Assembly (NCBI GenBank): GCA_017631635.1
Contig: JAGBSX010000031.1
Span: forward strand, 1-50,392
Direction of reading: 5' to 3'
Source: Clostridia bacterium
GTDB lineage: Bacteria > Bacillota > Clostridia > Christensenellales > RUG350
DNA length: 50,392 bases
This document shows, in pieces, positions 8,034-16,659 of this stretch (position 1 is the first letter of the stretch; every line of letters starts with the position of its first letter). The notes under the pieces were generated by a model that was given only the letters and a program-made list of their open reading frames with translations, ran no database searches and was not told where the DNA came from. The position numbers and the translations under genes were made by a program.

Positions 8034-8195
8034 CTCAAACGCTATACATTTTCCCTTTTTTGAAAAAAGCATTTTTCTAAAAAACCAAAAAAATCACAGG
8101 TTTTTTGGCAAAATACGGCTGTTTTGGACAGTTTTGTTGTATTTAATTAATTTTGCTACTTAATTTTTGACAAAAGTAGTTTTTTTGAAAAACAA

Positions 8196-8224
8196 TTGAC
8201 TTGCGCTCGCGCGTGCGATATCCT
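8196..8224 (+). promoter_or_regulatory. Promoter of the glycyl-radical operon
   Basis: TTGACT (8196-8201), 17 bases, TATCCT (8219-8224). The spacer (TGCGCTCGCGCGTGCGA) is entirely GC-rich and largely alternating purine-pyrimidine, in sharp contrast to the AT-rich flanks, so it may also be an operator. Transcription would start near 8231, after the first in-frame ATG at 8227. The rest of the divergent gap (8034-8195) is A/T-rich with runs of A and T and the small inverted repeat AAAAAACC/GGTTTTTT (8080-8106). Confidence 0.65.
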
Positions 8225-8241
8225 AAATGTCAGAGGTGGAT

Positions 8242-8997
8242 ATGTTATTATTTCAAAAAGGTCTCAATTATTCTCAAGACGGCCGTGGCAATCGTATGGT
8301 GTACCATTTGGTCGGTTGCAATATGCGTTGTCCGTGGTGCGCTAACCCCGAGGGTATCAAGGCAGGTGGCACTATCCTGACCAAGGGTGGTATCCCTAGA
8401 CGCAGTTGGCACGAATATAGCGTAGACCAACTGATAAGCGAGGCCGTATCGCTAAAAGATATGTTTTTTGACGGAGGTGGAGTCACTCTCACAGGTGGCG
8501 AGCCTACGCTATGGACAGATGAGGCGCTCTCTCTACTAGACGGGCTACGCCGAGAGGGCATACACACCACCGTAGAGACAAATGCGACCTCTCCTATATT
8601 TGACAAGTTCGTAGCCTCTACCGACTGTATGATTATGGATTTCAAAACGCCAAACGCTCACAAACACCTCGCCTACACGGGTGTCGACGTGGAGATAGTC
8701 AAGAAAAATATATCTTACGCACTAGACAATCACCCAGACGTGCTCATACGCACCCCTTTGATAAACGGCGTCAACACGAGCGACGAGGATATGAGAGAAT
8801 TTGTGAAGTTCTATACCTCGCACGACACGTCTCACGCTAGATTTGAATTTCTCAAATACCACGACTACGGCGCAGTCAAGTGGGCAGAATGCTCACTACC
8901 CTACACTATGCCACCAGACTCCTTTGTGAGTGACGAAGTGGTAGAAAAATTTGCAAAATATTATATAGACCACTCACTCGTGGTCATACGTACTTAA
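8242..8997 (+). CDS. Glycyl-radical enzyme activase (radical SAM)
   Basis: Generates the glycyl radical on the partner enzyme using S-adenosylmethionine and a 4Fe-4S cluster. The cluster motif is Cys26-x3-Cys30-x2-Cys33 (GCNMRCPWC), followed by FDGGGVTLTGGEPT with the SAM-contacting GGE. At 251 residues it is the short pyruvate-formate-lyase-activase type, without the extra ferredoxin-like insert of many glycyl-radical activases. I prefer the ATG at 8242 to the one at 8227. The promoter places transcription start between them, AGAGGTG precedes 8242, and MLLFQKGLNYSQDG matches the family N-terminus. It lies 24 bases before its presumed substrate enzyme. Confidence 0.9.
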   Translation: MLLFQKGLNYSQDGRGNRMVYHLVGCNMRCPWCANPEGIKAGGTILTKGGIPRRSWHEYSVDQLISEAVSLKDMFFDGGGVTLTGGEPTLWTDEALSLLDGLRREGIHTTVETNATSPIFDKFVASTDCMIMDFKTPNAHKHLAYTGVDVEIVKKNISYALDNHPDVLIRTPLINGVNTSDEDMREFVKFYTSHDTSHARFEFLKYHDYGAVKWAECSLPYTMPPDSFVSDEVVEKFAKYYIDHSLVVIRT

Positions 8998-9021
8998 TAT
9001 GTATATTAGGAGGAGAACACC

Positions 9022-11382
9022 ATGAACAATATCTCTACTCACTACACCGAGATAGCAAAAAAACTTTTTTTAGAAGAAAGGGCAATCAAGAGACTCGACG
9101 GCTGGTTTATCATCAGAGAAGAGGCTCTAAGGTACGAGGCTGAACACCAAGACGAGCCTGTCGCCATTAGGCAAGCCAAGGGCATACAGTCTGCCATAAG
9201 GGTATTGCCACTATTTATATCCAAAAATTCTCTCTTTGCAGGTACGGAGAGAGATGCTTTCGCCAAGTCGTACGCTCTAATCAACCCCAACTTCAAGGTG
9301 AGCACCTTTAACGGCTATTGTGATCCTACTGCCGTATTTGGAGACATAGAGCCAAACGAAGAGTTTAGTGTGGAGCGCATCCAAAAAGTGCGCGCTATGA
9401 CGGAGCAAACTCCCTACGTCTCCCAACTCAAGCAGGTATATGAGAGTTGCGAAATGGATACTTGTGAAGTAGCGTATTTCGTCGAACAAGTCACAGGTCA
9501 CCTCATACCTGACGTGAGAGATATACTATCTCGTGGTACTGACGCGCTCAAGGTAGATATAGATACCAAAATGGCTAACGCAAGCGAAGAACAAAAGATA
9601 AACTACGAGGCTATGAAGATAGCGCTAGACTCGGTGGTATTGCTCGCATCTCGATACGCATCTATCGCTAGAGACATGGCTAGCACCCTAGAGGGAGAGG
9701 AGAGAGAAAGATTTACTCGTATGGCAGACACCCTAGATAGAGTGCCTAGACTACCTGCCACCTCTCTATACGAGGCTGTGCAGAGTTTCATGATGATATG
9801 GCAAATGATGAATATAGAGCAAGCCCCAAATCCATTTGCTTTCTCCGTAGGTAATGCCGACCGTATATTTGAGCCATATAGACAAATGTCAAATGACGAT
9901 AGAGACCTCACGGCATCATACTTCAAGCATTTGCTCGTATTCTTCAACGTAGCAGATAGGAGTTGGGCAATATCCCAAAACCTAATCATAGGTGGTAGAG
10001 ACGAGGCTGGCAACGACTTGACCAACCTCTGCTCCTATGCGCTAATGGACGCATACTACGATATGAACTGTCCTCAACCTATACTCTCGGTCAAGTTGCA
10101 CAAGAATACTCCCGACCAAGTGTACGAGGAGATGGCTAGATTTTTCTTCACGCCGGGCGTCCTCACACCTTCGCTATTTAACGACGACAGTATGTTTGCC
10201 ACCTTGCGTAGAGCAGGTGTCAGGGAGGAGCACCTCAAAGATTATTCTATCGCAGGTTGCCAAGAGCCTCTCATCATGGGCAAGGACAACGCCAATACCA
10301 CCAACACTTGGCTAAATCTCCCCAAGATACTCGAACTCACACTCACCGACGGAGTGTCTCTCATCACAGGCAATAGACTAAAAGCCCCTGATGAAAATCT
10401 AGTCGGCAAGGATAGCAAATTTATACTTGAAAATATCCGTGCGCTATTTTATCGCAATCTAGTGTCCTACGTGACCTCTATGGCCAAGGCAGGCAACGGC
10501 GCTAGCAAGGCTCTATCAAATCTACGCGTACCATTTTTGTCTACCATGATGGGTGGTATCGAGAGTGGATACGACACTCGTGATACTATGCACCAAGGTA
10601 CTCAGTACAATGGTAGTGGCTGTCTAATACACGGTCTAGCCATACTGGCAGACAGTTTCGTAGCGATAGACGATTTGCTAGCCGAGAGACCTGAGGACGC
10701 AGATAGACTAATGGAGGCGCTTAGGACCAACTTCGCTAACGATCCCGAACTCCGTGGCTATCTGCTAGATAGAGAAAAATTTGGCAACAACTCTCCTAGA
10801 GTGGATGCCGAGGCGAAGGAGATCGCTAGCGTAGTATCAGACCTCATCTCAAATACTCGCAACTACCTATCCAATCCTTTCCGTGCCGACTGGAGTTCTC
10901 CTACCACACACCTACTATACGGATATTGGGTAGGCGCTACCCCTGACGGTAGACTATCTAGAGAAATGCTAGGCTACGGCGTAGACCCTCTATACGGTAG
11001 CGCTACGGGTGGTTTTGGACTACGAGTACTGTCTCAGAGAAAACTACCATACCTAAAGTTTAGCGGTGGATACGCATCTCATATAGGACTAGACCCCAAA
11101 TATTTCAATGCCGACACCATAGAGGCCAAGGGACTACAACTACGAGACAAGATACTCTCGCCTCTATTCTTCTACCAAGAAGAAGACGCTCCATACTACG
11201 TATATTTCAACGTGACCACTCCCGACACCTTGCGCAAGGTACTCGCTAATCCCAAGAAGTACGCGCCTAGTGGAGTGTACATCATGCGTATACACGGTAC
11301 TTTCGTCAACTTCCTCGACCTATCCCCAGACGTACAAGAGGATATCATCAAGAGACTAGACCTAGGCTCTACTACTTGCTAA
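9022..11382 (+). CDS. Divergent glycyl radical enzyme, substrate unknown
   Basis: A 786-residue member of the pyruvate formate-lyase/diol dehydratase superfamily; it would use a glycyl radical and a thiyl radical to split or dehydrate its substrate. The thiyl cysteine is Cys413 in AGCQEP, with Glu415 two residues on as in C-O lyases and dehydratases (not the CysCys of pyruvate formate-lyase). The C-terminal domain has WVGATPDGR and a glycyl loop with Gly759. That loop reads MRIHGTFVNF rather than the usual RVSGYSxxF, although the following LSPDVQEDIIKR fits the family. Upstream is its activase; downstream are a sedoheptulokinase-like kinase and a phosphomannose-isomerase-like protein, suggesting a sugar or sugar-phosphate substrate. 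An AGGAGG site precedes the ATG. The superfamily is certain; the reaction is not. Confidence 0.9.
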   Translation: MNNISTHYTEIAKKLFLEERAIKRLDGWFIIREEALRYEAEHQDEPVAIRQAKGIQSAIRVLPLFISKNSLFAGTERDAFAKSYALINPNFKVSTFNGYCDPTAVFGDIEPNEEFSVERIQKVRAMTEQTPYVSQLKQVYESCEMDTCEVAYFVEQVTGHLIPDVRDILSRGTDALKVDIDTKMANASEEQKINYEAMKIALDSVVLLASRYASIARDMASTLEGEERERFTRMADTLDRVPRLPATSLYEAVQSFMMIWQMMNIEQAPNPFAFSVGNADRIFEPYRQMSNDDRDLTASYFKHLLVFFNVADRSWAISQNLIIGGRDEAGNDLTNLCSYALMDAYYDMNCPQPILSVKLHKNTPDQVYEEMARFFFTPGVLTPSLFNDDSMFATLRRAGVREEHLKDYSIAGCQEPLIMGKDNANTTNTWLNLPKILELTLTDGVSLITGNRLKAPDENLVGKDSKFILENIRALFYRNLVSYVTSMAKAGNGASKALSNLRVPFLSTMMGGIESGYDTRDTMHQGTQYNGSGCLIHGLAILADSFVAIDDLLAERPEDADRLMEALRTNFANDPELRGYLLDREKFGNNSPRVDAEAKEIASVVSDLISNTRNYLSNPFRADWSSPTTHLLYGYWVGATPDGRLSREMLGYGVDPLYGSATGGFGLRVLSQRKLPYLKFSGGYASHIGLDPKYFNADTIEAKGLQLRDKILSPLFFYQEEDAPYYVYFNVTTPDTLRKVLANPKKYAPSGVYIMRIHGTFVNFLDLSPDVQEDIIKRLDLGSTTC

Positions 11383-11392
11383 GGAGAATATT

Positions 11393-12697
11393 ATGTACAG
11401 TATAGGATTAGATATAGGTACTACCTCTATATGCGGTATACTAGTGGGCGAGGACAATGCGATAGTCAAGAGTATCACTCTAGACAACGATTCGCATTAC
11501 TCCTCCTCACTCCCTTACGAAAGATTGCAAAACCCTGAGAGGATAGTAGAGATATGTGAGAAGATATACCTCTCTCTCAAGGAGATAGCCTCCTCCCCCT
11601 GCGCTGTGGGAGTGACAGGTCAGATGCACGGCATACTCTACGTAGACAAAGAGGGTATGAGCGTCTCTCCTCTATACACTTGGCAAGACGGTCGTGGAGA
11701 CCTACCTCTAGGAGAGGATACTTATGCGAGCAGACTCACATCTCAATCAGGCTACAAGGTAGCCACCGGCTACGGTATGGTCACTCACTACTACAACTCA
11801 CTCAACGACCTCGTGCCAGATGGCGCTACCAAACTAGCCACTATCCAAGATTACGTAGTGATGAGGCTATGCGCCATGAACGAACCGATACTCCACCCCT
11901 CCAACGCCGCATCACTAGGACTATACGACCTAGAGAAACTAGAGTGGGACTACGAGGCTATAAAGATAGCAGGTATAGACTCCTCTATACTGCCCAAGGT
12001 CTCTAGCGAGGCTTTTGTGGGGACTACCTCTCTAGGAGATAGAGTGGTGGTAGCCATAGGAGACAACCAAGCCAGCGTATACGGTAGCGTGATAGATGAT
12101 GCTATCGTGCTAAATATAGGCACGGGCGCTCAAATATCTGCTATCACCGATTACGTCGAGGTGTCTAGTCCACTAGAACTTCGCCCCTACGTAGATGGCA
12201 AATACATAGTGGTAGGTTGTTCGCTATGTGGTGGACATAGTTATTCGATACTCAACGAATTCGTATCATCTGTGCTAAAAGCCTTTGGAGTGGACAAATC
12301 AAAAGATGAGGTGTACGAGGTGCTAGGCTCTCTAGCCTACGGAGTGCGCTCTACTACTACCCCTATCAAAGCGACCACCACCTACAGAGGTACTAGACAA
12401 GACCCTACCAAGAGAGGTAGCATAGAGGGTATCAGCGACAAAAACTTTGACGTCTCTCACCTTGCCTTGGCTGTGCTAAACGGTATAATAGACGAACTAC
12501 ACGATTTCTTCACGCAAATCCCTCCCTCACAAGTAGCAAATATTCGCTACGTGGTTGGCTCGGGTAATGCTATCAAGAAAAATTCACTACTCCAATCAAT
12601 AATCGCAGAAAAATTTAACGCAGAGGTAGTAGTACCCACTATCCAAGAAGATGCTTGCTACGGAGTAGCCAAAATCGCTAGAAAACTAGGAGAATAA
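11393..12697 (+). CDS. FGGY carbohydrate kinase, sedoheptulokinase-like
   Basis: A 434-residue ATP-dependent sugar kinase. The first domain starts with SIGLDIGTTS, then GVTGQMHG, TWQDGR and VATGYG, and IQDYVVMRLC with NAASLG. The second domain has AIGDNQASVYG (Asp is the likely catalytic base), LNIGTGAQIS and VVGSGNAIKKN. These blocks follow animal sedoheptulokinase (SHPK/CARKL) more closely than xylulokinase or glycerol kinase, as far as I can judge from memory. It probably phosphorylates a ketose of five to seven carbons or a related polyol. It starts 10 bases after the glycyl radical enzyme, with AAGGAG upstream, and ends four bases before the isomerase, so it is part of one operon. Confidence 0.85.
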   Translation: MYSIGLDIGTTSICGILVGEDNAIVKSITLDNDSHYSSSLPYERLQNPERIVEICEKIYLSLKEIASSPCAVGVTGQMHGILYVDKEGMSVSPLYTWQDGRGDLPLGEDTYASRLTSQSGYKVATGYGMVTHYYNSLNDLVPDGATKLATIQDYVVMRLCAMNEPILHPSNAASLGLYDLEKLEWDYEAIKIAGIDSSILPKVSSEAFVGTTSLGDRVVVAIGDNQASVYGSVIDDAIVLNIGTGAQISAITDYVEVSSPLELRPYVDGKYIVVGCSLCGGHSYSILNEFVSSVLKAFGVDKSKDEVYEVLGSLAYGVRSTTTPIKATTTYRGTRQDPTKRGSIEGISDKNFDVSHLALAVLNGIIDELHDFFTQIPPSQVANIRYVVGSGNAIKKNSLLQSIIAEKFNAEVVVPTIQEDACYGVAKIARKLGE

Positions 12698-12700
12698 CAT

Positions 12701-13759
12701 ATGAATATCGACAAGAAATATGCGCAAGAACCTATATTTTTTGAGAGAAATAGAGTGTACAGAGTATACAAGGGTGGCAAGGGCTTTCACACCTTCTTCG
12801 GAGATGAGGATATAGACGGCAATCTACCAGAGGAGTGGATGGCGTCCACCGTCAAGGCTCTCAACAAGGTAGTGTACACCGACCACGACGGTCTGTCTGT
12901 ACTCAGAGGTACGGATATATTGTATCGTGATTTGCTCGAGACTTATCCAGATGAGATACTAGGAGAGGGTGGCAACTTTGACGTGCTAGTCAAGATGCTA
13001 GATAGCGCCATACGCCTACCTATACAGGCGCACCCAGACAAACCTTTTAGTCGCAAATACTTCGGTAGTGACTTTGGCAAGACGGAGTGTTGGATTATCA
13101 CAGCCGTGAGAGAAAATGCCAAACTCTACTTTGGATTTAAGGAGGATATGACTAGAGAAGAATTTGAGAAGTACGTGACTATGTCTGATGAGGACAAAGA
13201 TTGTATGACCTCTATTCTCCACGAGATAAACCCAAAAGTAGGCGACGTCTATCTAATACCTGCCCTATGCGTACACGCCATAGGATACGGTTGTCTACTA
13301 CTAGAGGTGCAAGAGCCTACCGACTTCACTATCCAACCAGAGAGATGGTGTGGAGACTATAGACTATCCGACTATGAGATGTATCTAGGGCTAGACAAAG
13401 AGGTGGCGCTAGATTGCTTTGACTACTCGGTATGTGGTGACGAGGCAGAAAAACTCACTCGCAGACTACCTCGCACAGTTCTCGAGAACGATAGTGTCAA
13501 GATAGAGACACTCATAGGCGAAGAGGACACCCCTTGTTTCGGTGCGAAGAAGTACACCGTCCACACCTCCTACACTCTCGACTCTGCTCCATCGCTATAC
13601 GTAGTGATGAGCGGTGACGCTGTGATAGAGGGAGACGGATACTCAAAGGATATTCGCCAAGGCGACTACTTTGTACTACCTCACTCTGCCATAGGCAAAT
13701 ACACCGTGACTACCTCTAGCGAGGTGCAACTAATAGAGTGTATACCACCCAAAAAGTAG
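12701..13759 (+). CDS. Class I mannose-6-phosphate isomerase family protein
   Basis: A 352-residue zinc-dependent cupin isomerase of the phosphomannose isomerase type. The metal-binding residues are in QAHPDK (His), KTECW (Glu) and CVHAIG (His), as in ManA. The C-terminal cupin half is present (SGDAVIEGDG...GDYFVLPHSAIG). It probably interconverts an aldose and ketose phosphate. As the last gene of the activase-glycyl radical enzyme-kinase operon, its substrate may be the product of that pathway and not mannose 6-phosphate. The gene starts four bases after the kinase stop and is followed by a strong hairpin terminator. The family call is secure; calling it manA would be an inference. Confidence 0.88.
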   Translation: MNIDKKYAQEPIFFERNRVYRVYKGGKGFHTFFGDEDIDGNLPEEWMASTVKALNKVVYTDHDGLSVLRGTDILYRDLLETYPDEILGEGGNFDVLVKMLDSAIRLPIQAHPDKPFSRKYFGSDFGKTECWIITAVRENAKLYFGFKEDMTREEFEKYVTMSDEDKDCMTSILHEINPKVGDVYLIPALCVHAIGYGCLLLEVQEPTDFTIQPERWCGDYRLSDYEMYLGLDKEVALDCFDYSVCGDEAEKLTRRLPRTVLENDSVKIETLIGEEDTPCFGAKKYTVHTSYTLDSAPSLYVVMSGDAVIEGDGYSKDIRQGDYFVLPHSAIGKYTVTTSSEVQLIECIPPKK

Positions 13760-13783
13760 CGTCTGCATAAAACTGAAAAATAA

Positions 13784-13810
13784 AAAAGTGTATCGCCGAG
13801 ATACACTTTT
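13784..13810. terminator. Bidirectional terminator between convergent genes
   Basis: AAAAGTGTATC (13784-13794), loop GCCGA, GATACACTTTT (13800-13810): a perfect 11-bp stem with T-rich sequence on both strands. It serves the isomerase gene (plus) and the antiporter gene (minus). Confidence 0.9.
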
Positions 13811-13833
13811 ATTTTATTTGTTTTATTTGCGTT

Positions 13834-15114
13834 TTATTTGTCTAGTGGTGGTTGACCTACTCTGTCGTACATACCTTGAATACGACCGTTCTCCATTTTG
13901 TCCTTTTTGCCAAATAGCAATTTTAGCCCTATCGGTGCGAGCAAAGAAGTGGTGACTATGAGTAGTATGGTAGGCAAGGTAGGGTCTATAATACTGCCCT
14001 CAAATACGCCTGCGCTTAGCACCTTGTTGCACACTACTAAGGCTACCTCACCTCTAGCGAGCATACCTACTCCTGCTATGAGAGAATCGGTATTGTCAAA
14101 CTTGAAACACTTGGCTAGACCTGCGCAACCTACTACCTTGCCGATAATACCCATCAAAGCGAAGCACAACGCAAATAGCAGTACGCTAGCATCTATCGTG
14201 ATAGAGGTGGTGAGACCTATGGATGCGAAGAATACTGGGCTAAATAGCATATAACTATTGATACCTATCTTCCTGTCTATATACGAGGTGTCCTTGACGT
14301 TGCATAGTACTATACCTGCTATATATGCGCCCGTGATGTCTGCTATACCAAATAGTCTCTCTGCACAAAAGGCATACAAAAAGCACACTATCAATCCAAA
14401 TATAGGTATACGTCTCTTGTGGTCGTACTTTTGAGACAATTTCTTAAATAGCATATTGATAGGTATACCCAAGCCTATAGCGCATACGAAGAATAGTACG
14501 GTCATCAGCAAGGTGTGTCCTACGTCTGCTCCTCCTCCACTGATGGAGAGTACCACCGATAGTACCACTATACCTATGACGTCGTCTATGATAGCGGCAG
14601 ATAGTACCGTCTGACCTATCTTGGTGTTTAGTTTGCCCATTTCTTTGAGCGCTTCTACCGTGATACCTACGCTAGTGGCTGTGAGTATGATACCTACGCA
14701 TAGACATTGTATCAATACCTCTGGATCTGCTAGCATAGAGACTCCTCCCAAAAATAGAGAAGTCACCACCGTACCCAATACTAGTGGTACGAATACTCCT
14801 GCTAGCGCTATGCCTGTGGCTGCAGCACCAGTTCTCTTGAGTTCTTTGAGGTCAGTCTCTAGTCCTGCAGAAAATAGTATCATGACTACACCTATCTCGG
14901 CTAATACTTTGATAGCGTCGATAGTACCGTCTGCGAGTGGATTGACTAGCACCATGAAGTCCAAGCCTAGTCCTGGCCATATGGCAGGGCCTATGAGTAG
15001 ACCTGCTAGTACTGCTCCCACCACTTGAGGCAAACCTAGTCGTCTGGCTATCATGCCTAGGGCTTTGGTCGCGAATAATATGATTGCCAAGTTCAATAAA
15101 ATCTGAGTGGTCAT
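13834..15114 (-). CDS. CPA2 family cation:proton antiporter (KefB-like)
   Basis: An integral membrane antiporter of about 12-13 helices, 426 residues, matching the Na+/H+ or K+/H+ exchanger domain. Visible landmarks are RLGLPQVVGAVLAGLLIGP at the N-terminus, VMILFSAGLETDLKELKRTG, the GITVEALKEMGKLNTKIGQTVLSAAIIDDVIGI block with the ion-binding AspAsp, and GMLARGEVALVV near the C-terminus. There is no RCK/TrkA-N regulatory domain, so it is a membrane domain only. The start is the ATG at 15114 with AGAGGA upstream; the open frame continues to 15195 but reads through the promoter. The leader contains a hairpin AGGGCTATTAGCCCT beside the ribosome binding site that could tune translation. The transported ion cannot be told. 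Confidence 0.9.
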   Translation of the reverse strand: MTTQILLNLAIILFATKALGMIARRLGLPQVVGAVLAGLLIGPAIWPGLGLDFMVLVNPLADGTIDAIKVLAEIGVVMILFSAGLETDLKELKRTGAAATGIALAGVFVPLVLGTVVTSLFLGGVSMLADPEVLIQCLCVGIILTATSVGITVEALKEMGKLNTKIGQTVLSAAIIDDVIGIVVLSVVLSISGGGADVGHTLLMTVLFFVCAIGLGIPINMLFKKLSQKYDHKRRIPIFGLIVCFLYAFCAERLFGIADITGAYIAGIVLCNVKDTSYIDRKIGINSYMLFSPVFFASIGLTTSITIDASVLLFALCFALMGIIGKVVGCAGLAKCFKFDNTDSLIAGVGMLARGEVALVVCNKVLSAGVFEGSIIDPTLPTILLIVTTSLLAPIGLKLLFGKKDKMENGRIQGMYDRVGQPPLDK

Positions 15115-15160
15115 TTTGTCCTCTAGGGCTAATAGCCCTCTAAAAAATTTTGTCCTACTA

Positions 15161-15189
15161 ATTATATGCAAATCGCCCGTATAAGTCAA
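15161..15189 (-). promoter_or_regulatory. Promoter of the antiporter gene
   Basis: Minus-strand TTGACT (15189-15184), 17 bases, TATAAT (15166-15161), followed by a leader of about 40 bases carrying a GGGCTATTAGCCC hairpin. Confidence 0.8.
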
Positions 15190-15306
15190 CGGCAATTAGG
15201 TAGATTTAGAACCTTTTTTTACATTTTTCGTACAAGTCTCTCCACCTCTTGATTTTTATACCCCTCTGATAGCGCAAAAGTATTACTTTTGGTATTCAAA
15301 AAATCG

Positions 15307-15335
15307 TTGTCAATCTCTTTTGCTTGTGCTATAAT
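15307..15335 (+). promoter_or_regulatory. Promoter of tilS and the ABC importer operon
   Basis: TTGTCA (15307-15312), 17 bases, TATAAT (15330-15335), about 35 bases before the tilS ribosome binding site GGGAGGA. Confidence 0.8.
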
Positions 15336-15375
15336 TGTTTTGACAATCGTCTAGACTTTTATTTCGGGAGGATTT

Positions 15376-16659
15376 ATGAAGATAGACACCACTCACCTAT
15401 CAGGCAAAGTCGTCGCCGTCGCGCTCAGCGGAGGAGTTGATTCGGTAGTACTACTACACTCTCTACTCTCTCTAAAGGACACGGTGGGCTTTGAACTAAA
15501 GGCGATACATATCGAGCACGGCATCAGACCTGTGGATAGTGTAGAAGATATGCAGTTTTGCATATCTTTGTGTGATGAGTGGAATATCCCCCTCACTTGC
15601 AAACAATTTGAAATAGGTCAATATAGACATCTAGGCGATACCCTCGAGCAAAGCGCTAGAGAACTGAGATACTCTTGCTTTGAGCAGTTGCTAGAGGAGG
15701 GATATTGCGATCTTATCGCTACGGCTCATCATCTAGCCGACAATAGCGAGACGGTGCTGATGCGTATATTTAGAGGTACTGGTATATCTGGACTAGGGGG
15801 TATCGCTCCTATGAGGGATAGATACGTCAGACCTCTTATCGACGTGAGTAAAGAGGAGATAATCTCCTATGCCAAAGACAACTCTCTCTCCTATCGTGAA
15901 GATTACACAAATCTAGATACGTCATACACTCGCAATTTTATTCGTCAAGAGGTGCTCCCTCTCATCAGAGAGAGATATCCCCAAGTGGACGAGTCTATCA
16001 GGAGACTATCCATATCTAGTAGCCAAGATGATGAGTACCTAGTAGATGTGGCTAGAGGTCTCGTGAGGTCAGAGGGGGAGGTGGCTTTCGTACTATACAA
16101 AGGCGCGCCACTACCTCTACTAAAGCGCGCTATTAGACTAGCATTTGAGAGTATCGGCGTGAGGGTAGATATAGAGGATAGACACCTGTCTATCATACTA
16201 GACGCTCTTCGCGACCCTAGACCTATCACACTAGATATGCCTTATATGACCAAGGTGTCTATAGAGGGAGATAGACTAGCCGTATATCGCCCCACCCCCA
16301 AGGACGAGACCGTCGTCAACCTATCAGGCGAAGGTATCTACCATATAGGTGGATATAGAGTAGTCCTCTCCAAAGTGGAGAGTATGCTAGTCAAAGGGGC
16401 TCTATATATAGACGCCCAGTATCTAGAGGGCGCTACCTTACGCACCAGGAGGGACGGAGACGTATTCACACCTTTTGGTAGTGGTCGCAAAAAACTCAAA
16501 GATTATCTAATCGACAAGAAGATACCTCTGCGTATTCGAGACAATCTACCTCTCATCACACTAGGAGGAGAGGTGCTAGTGGTCACCACCCACGAGATAA
16601 GCGACACCGTCAAGGTGACCGAGAATACCACTACTATATATAGGATACAAATATTGTGA
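15376..16659 (+). CDS. tilS: tRNA(Ile)-lysidine synthase
   Basis: Converts cytidine 34 of the CAU-anticodon isoleucine tRNA to lysidine so that it reads AUA codons. This is an essential step, and this genome uses AUA heavily. The 427-residue protein has the PP-loop ATP motif ALSGGVDS (residues 16-23), the IEHGIRP block, and TAHHLADNSETVLMRIFRGTGISGL. Its C-terminal TilS domain ends with RRDGDVFTPFGSGRKKLKDYLIDKKIP. The length and domain order are normal. It is the first gene of a four-gene overlapping operon with an ABC importer; in other Firmicutes it is usually near ftsH and hpt, so this neighbourhood is unusual. Confidence 0.95.
   Translation: MKIDTTHLSGKVVAVALSGGVDSVVLLHSLLSLKDTVGFELKAIHIEHGIRPVDSVEDMQFCISLCDEWNIPLTCKQFEIGQYRHLGDTLEQSARELRYSCFEQLLEEGYCDLIATAHHLADNSETVLMRIFRGTGISGLGGIAPMRDRYVRPLIDVSKEEIISYAKDNSLSYREDYTNLDTSYTRNFIRQEVLPLIRERYPQVDESIRRLSISSSQDDEYLVDVARGLVRSEGEVAFVLYKGAPLPLLKRAIRLAFESIGVRVDIEDRHLSIILDALRDPRPITLDMPYMTKVSIEGDRLAVYRPTPKDETVVNLSGEGIYHIGGYRVVLSKVESMLVKGALYIDAQYLEGATLRTRRDGDVFTPFGSGRKKLKDYLIDKKIPLRIRDNLPLITLGGEVLVVTTHEISDTVKVTENTTTIYRIQIL

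Noticed and set aside
8227-8241. Start of the activase at 8227
   Set aside because: The -10 box ends only two bases earlier, so this ATG would not be in the transcript; the ATG at 8242 has a ribosome binding site and fits the family.
12701-13759. Calling this gene manA outright
   Set aside because: The fold and zinc ligands fit, but its operon partners point to a different sugar phosphate, so only the family is named.
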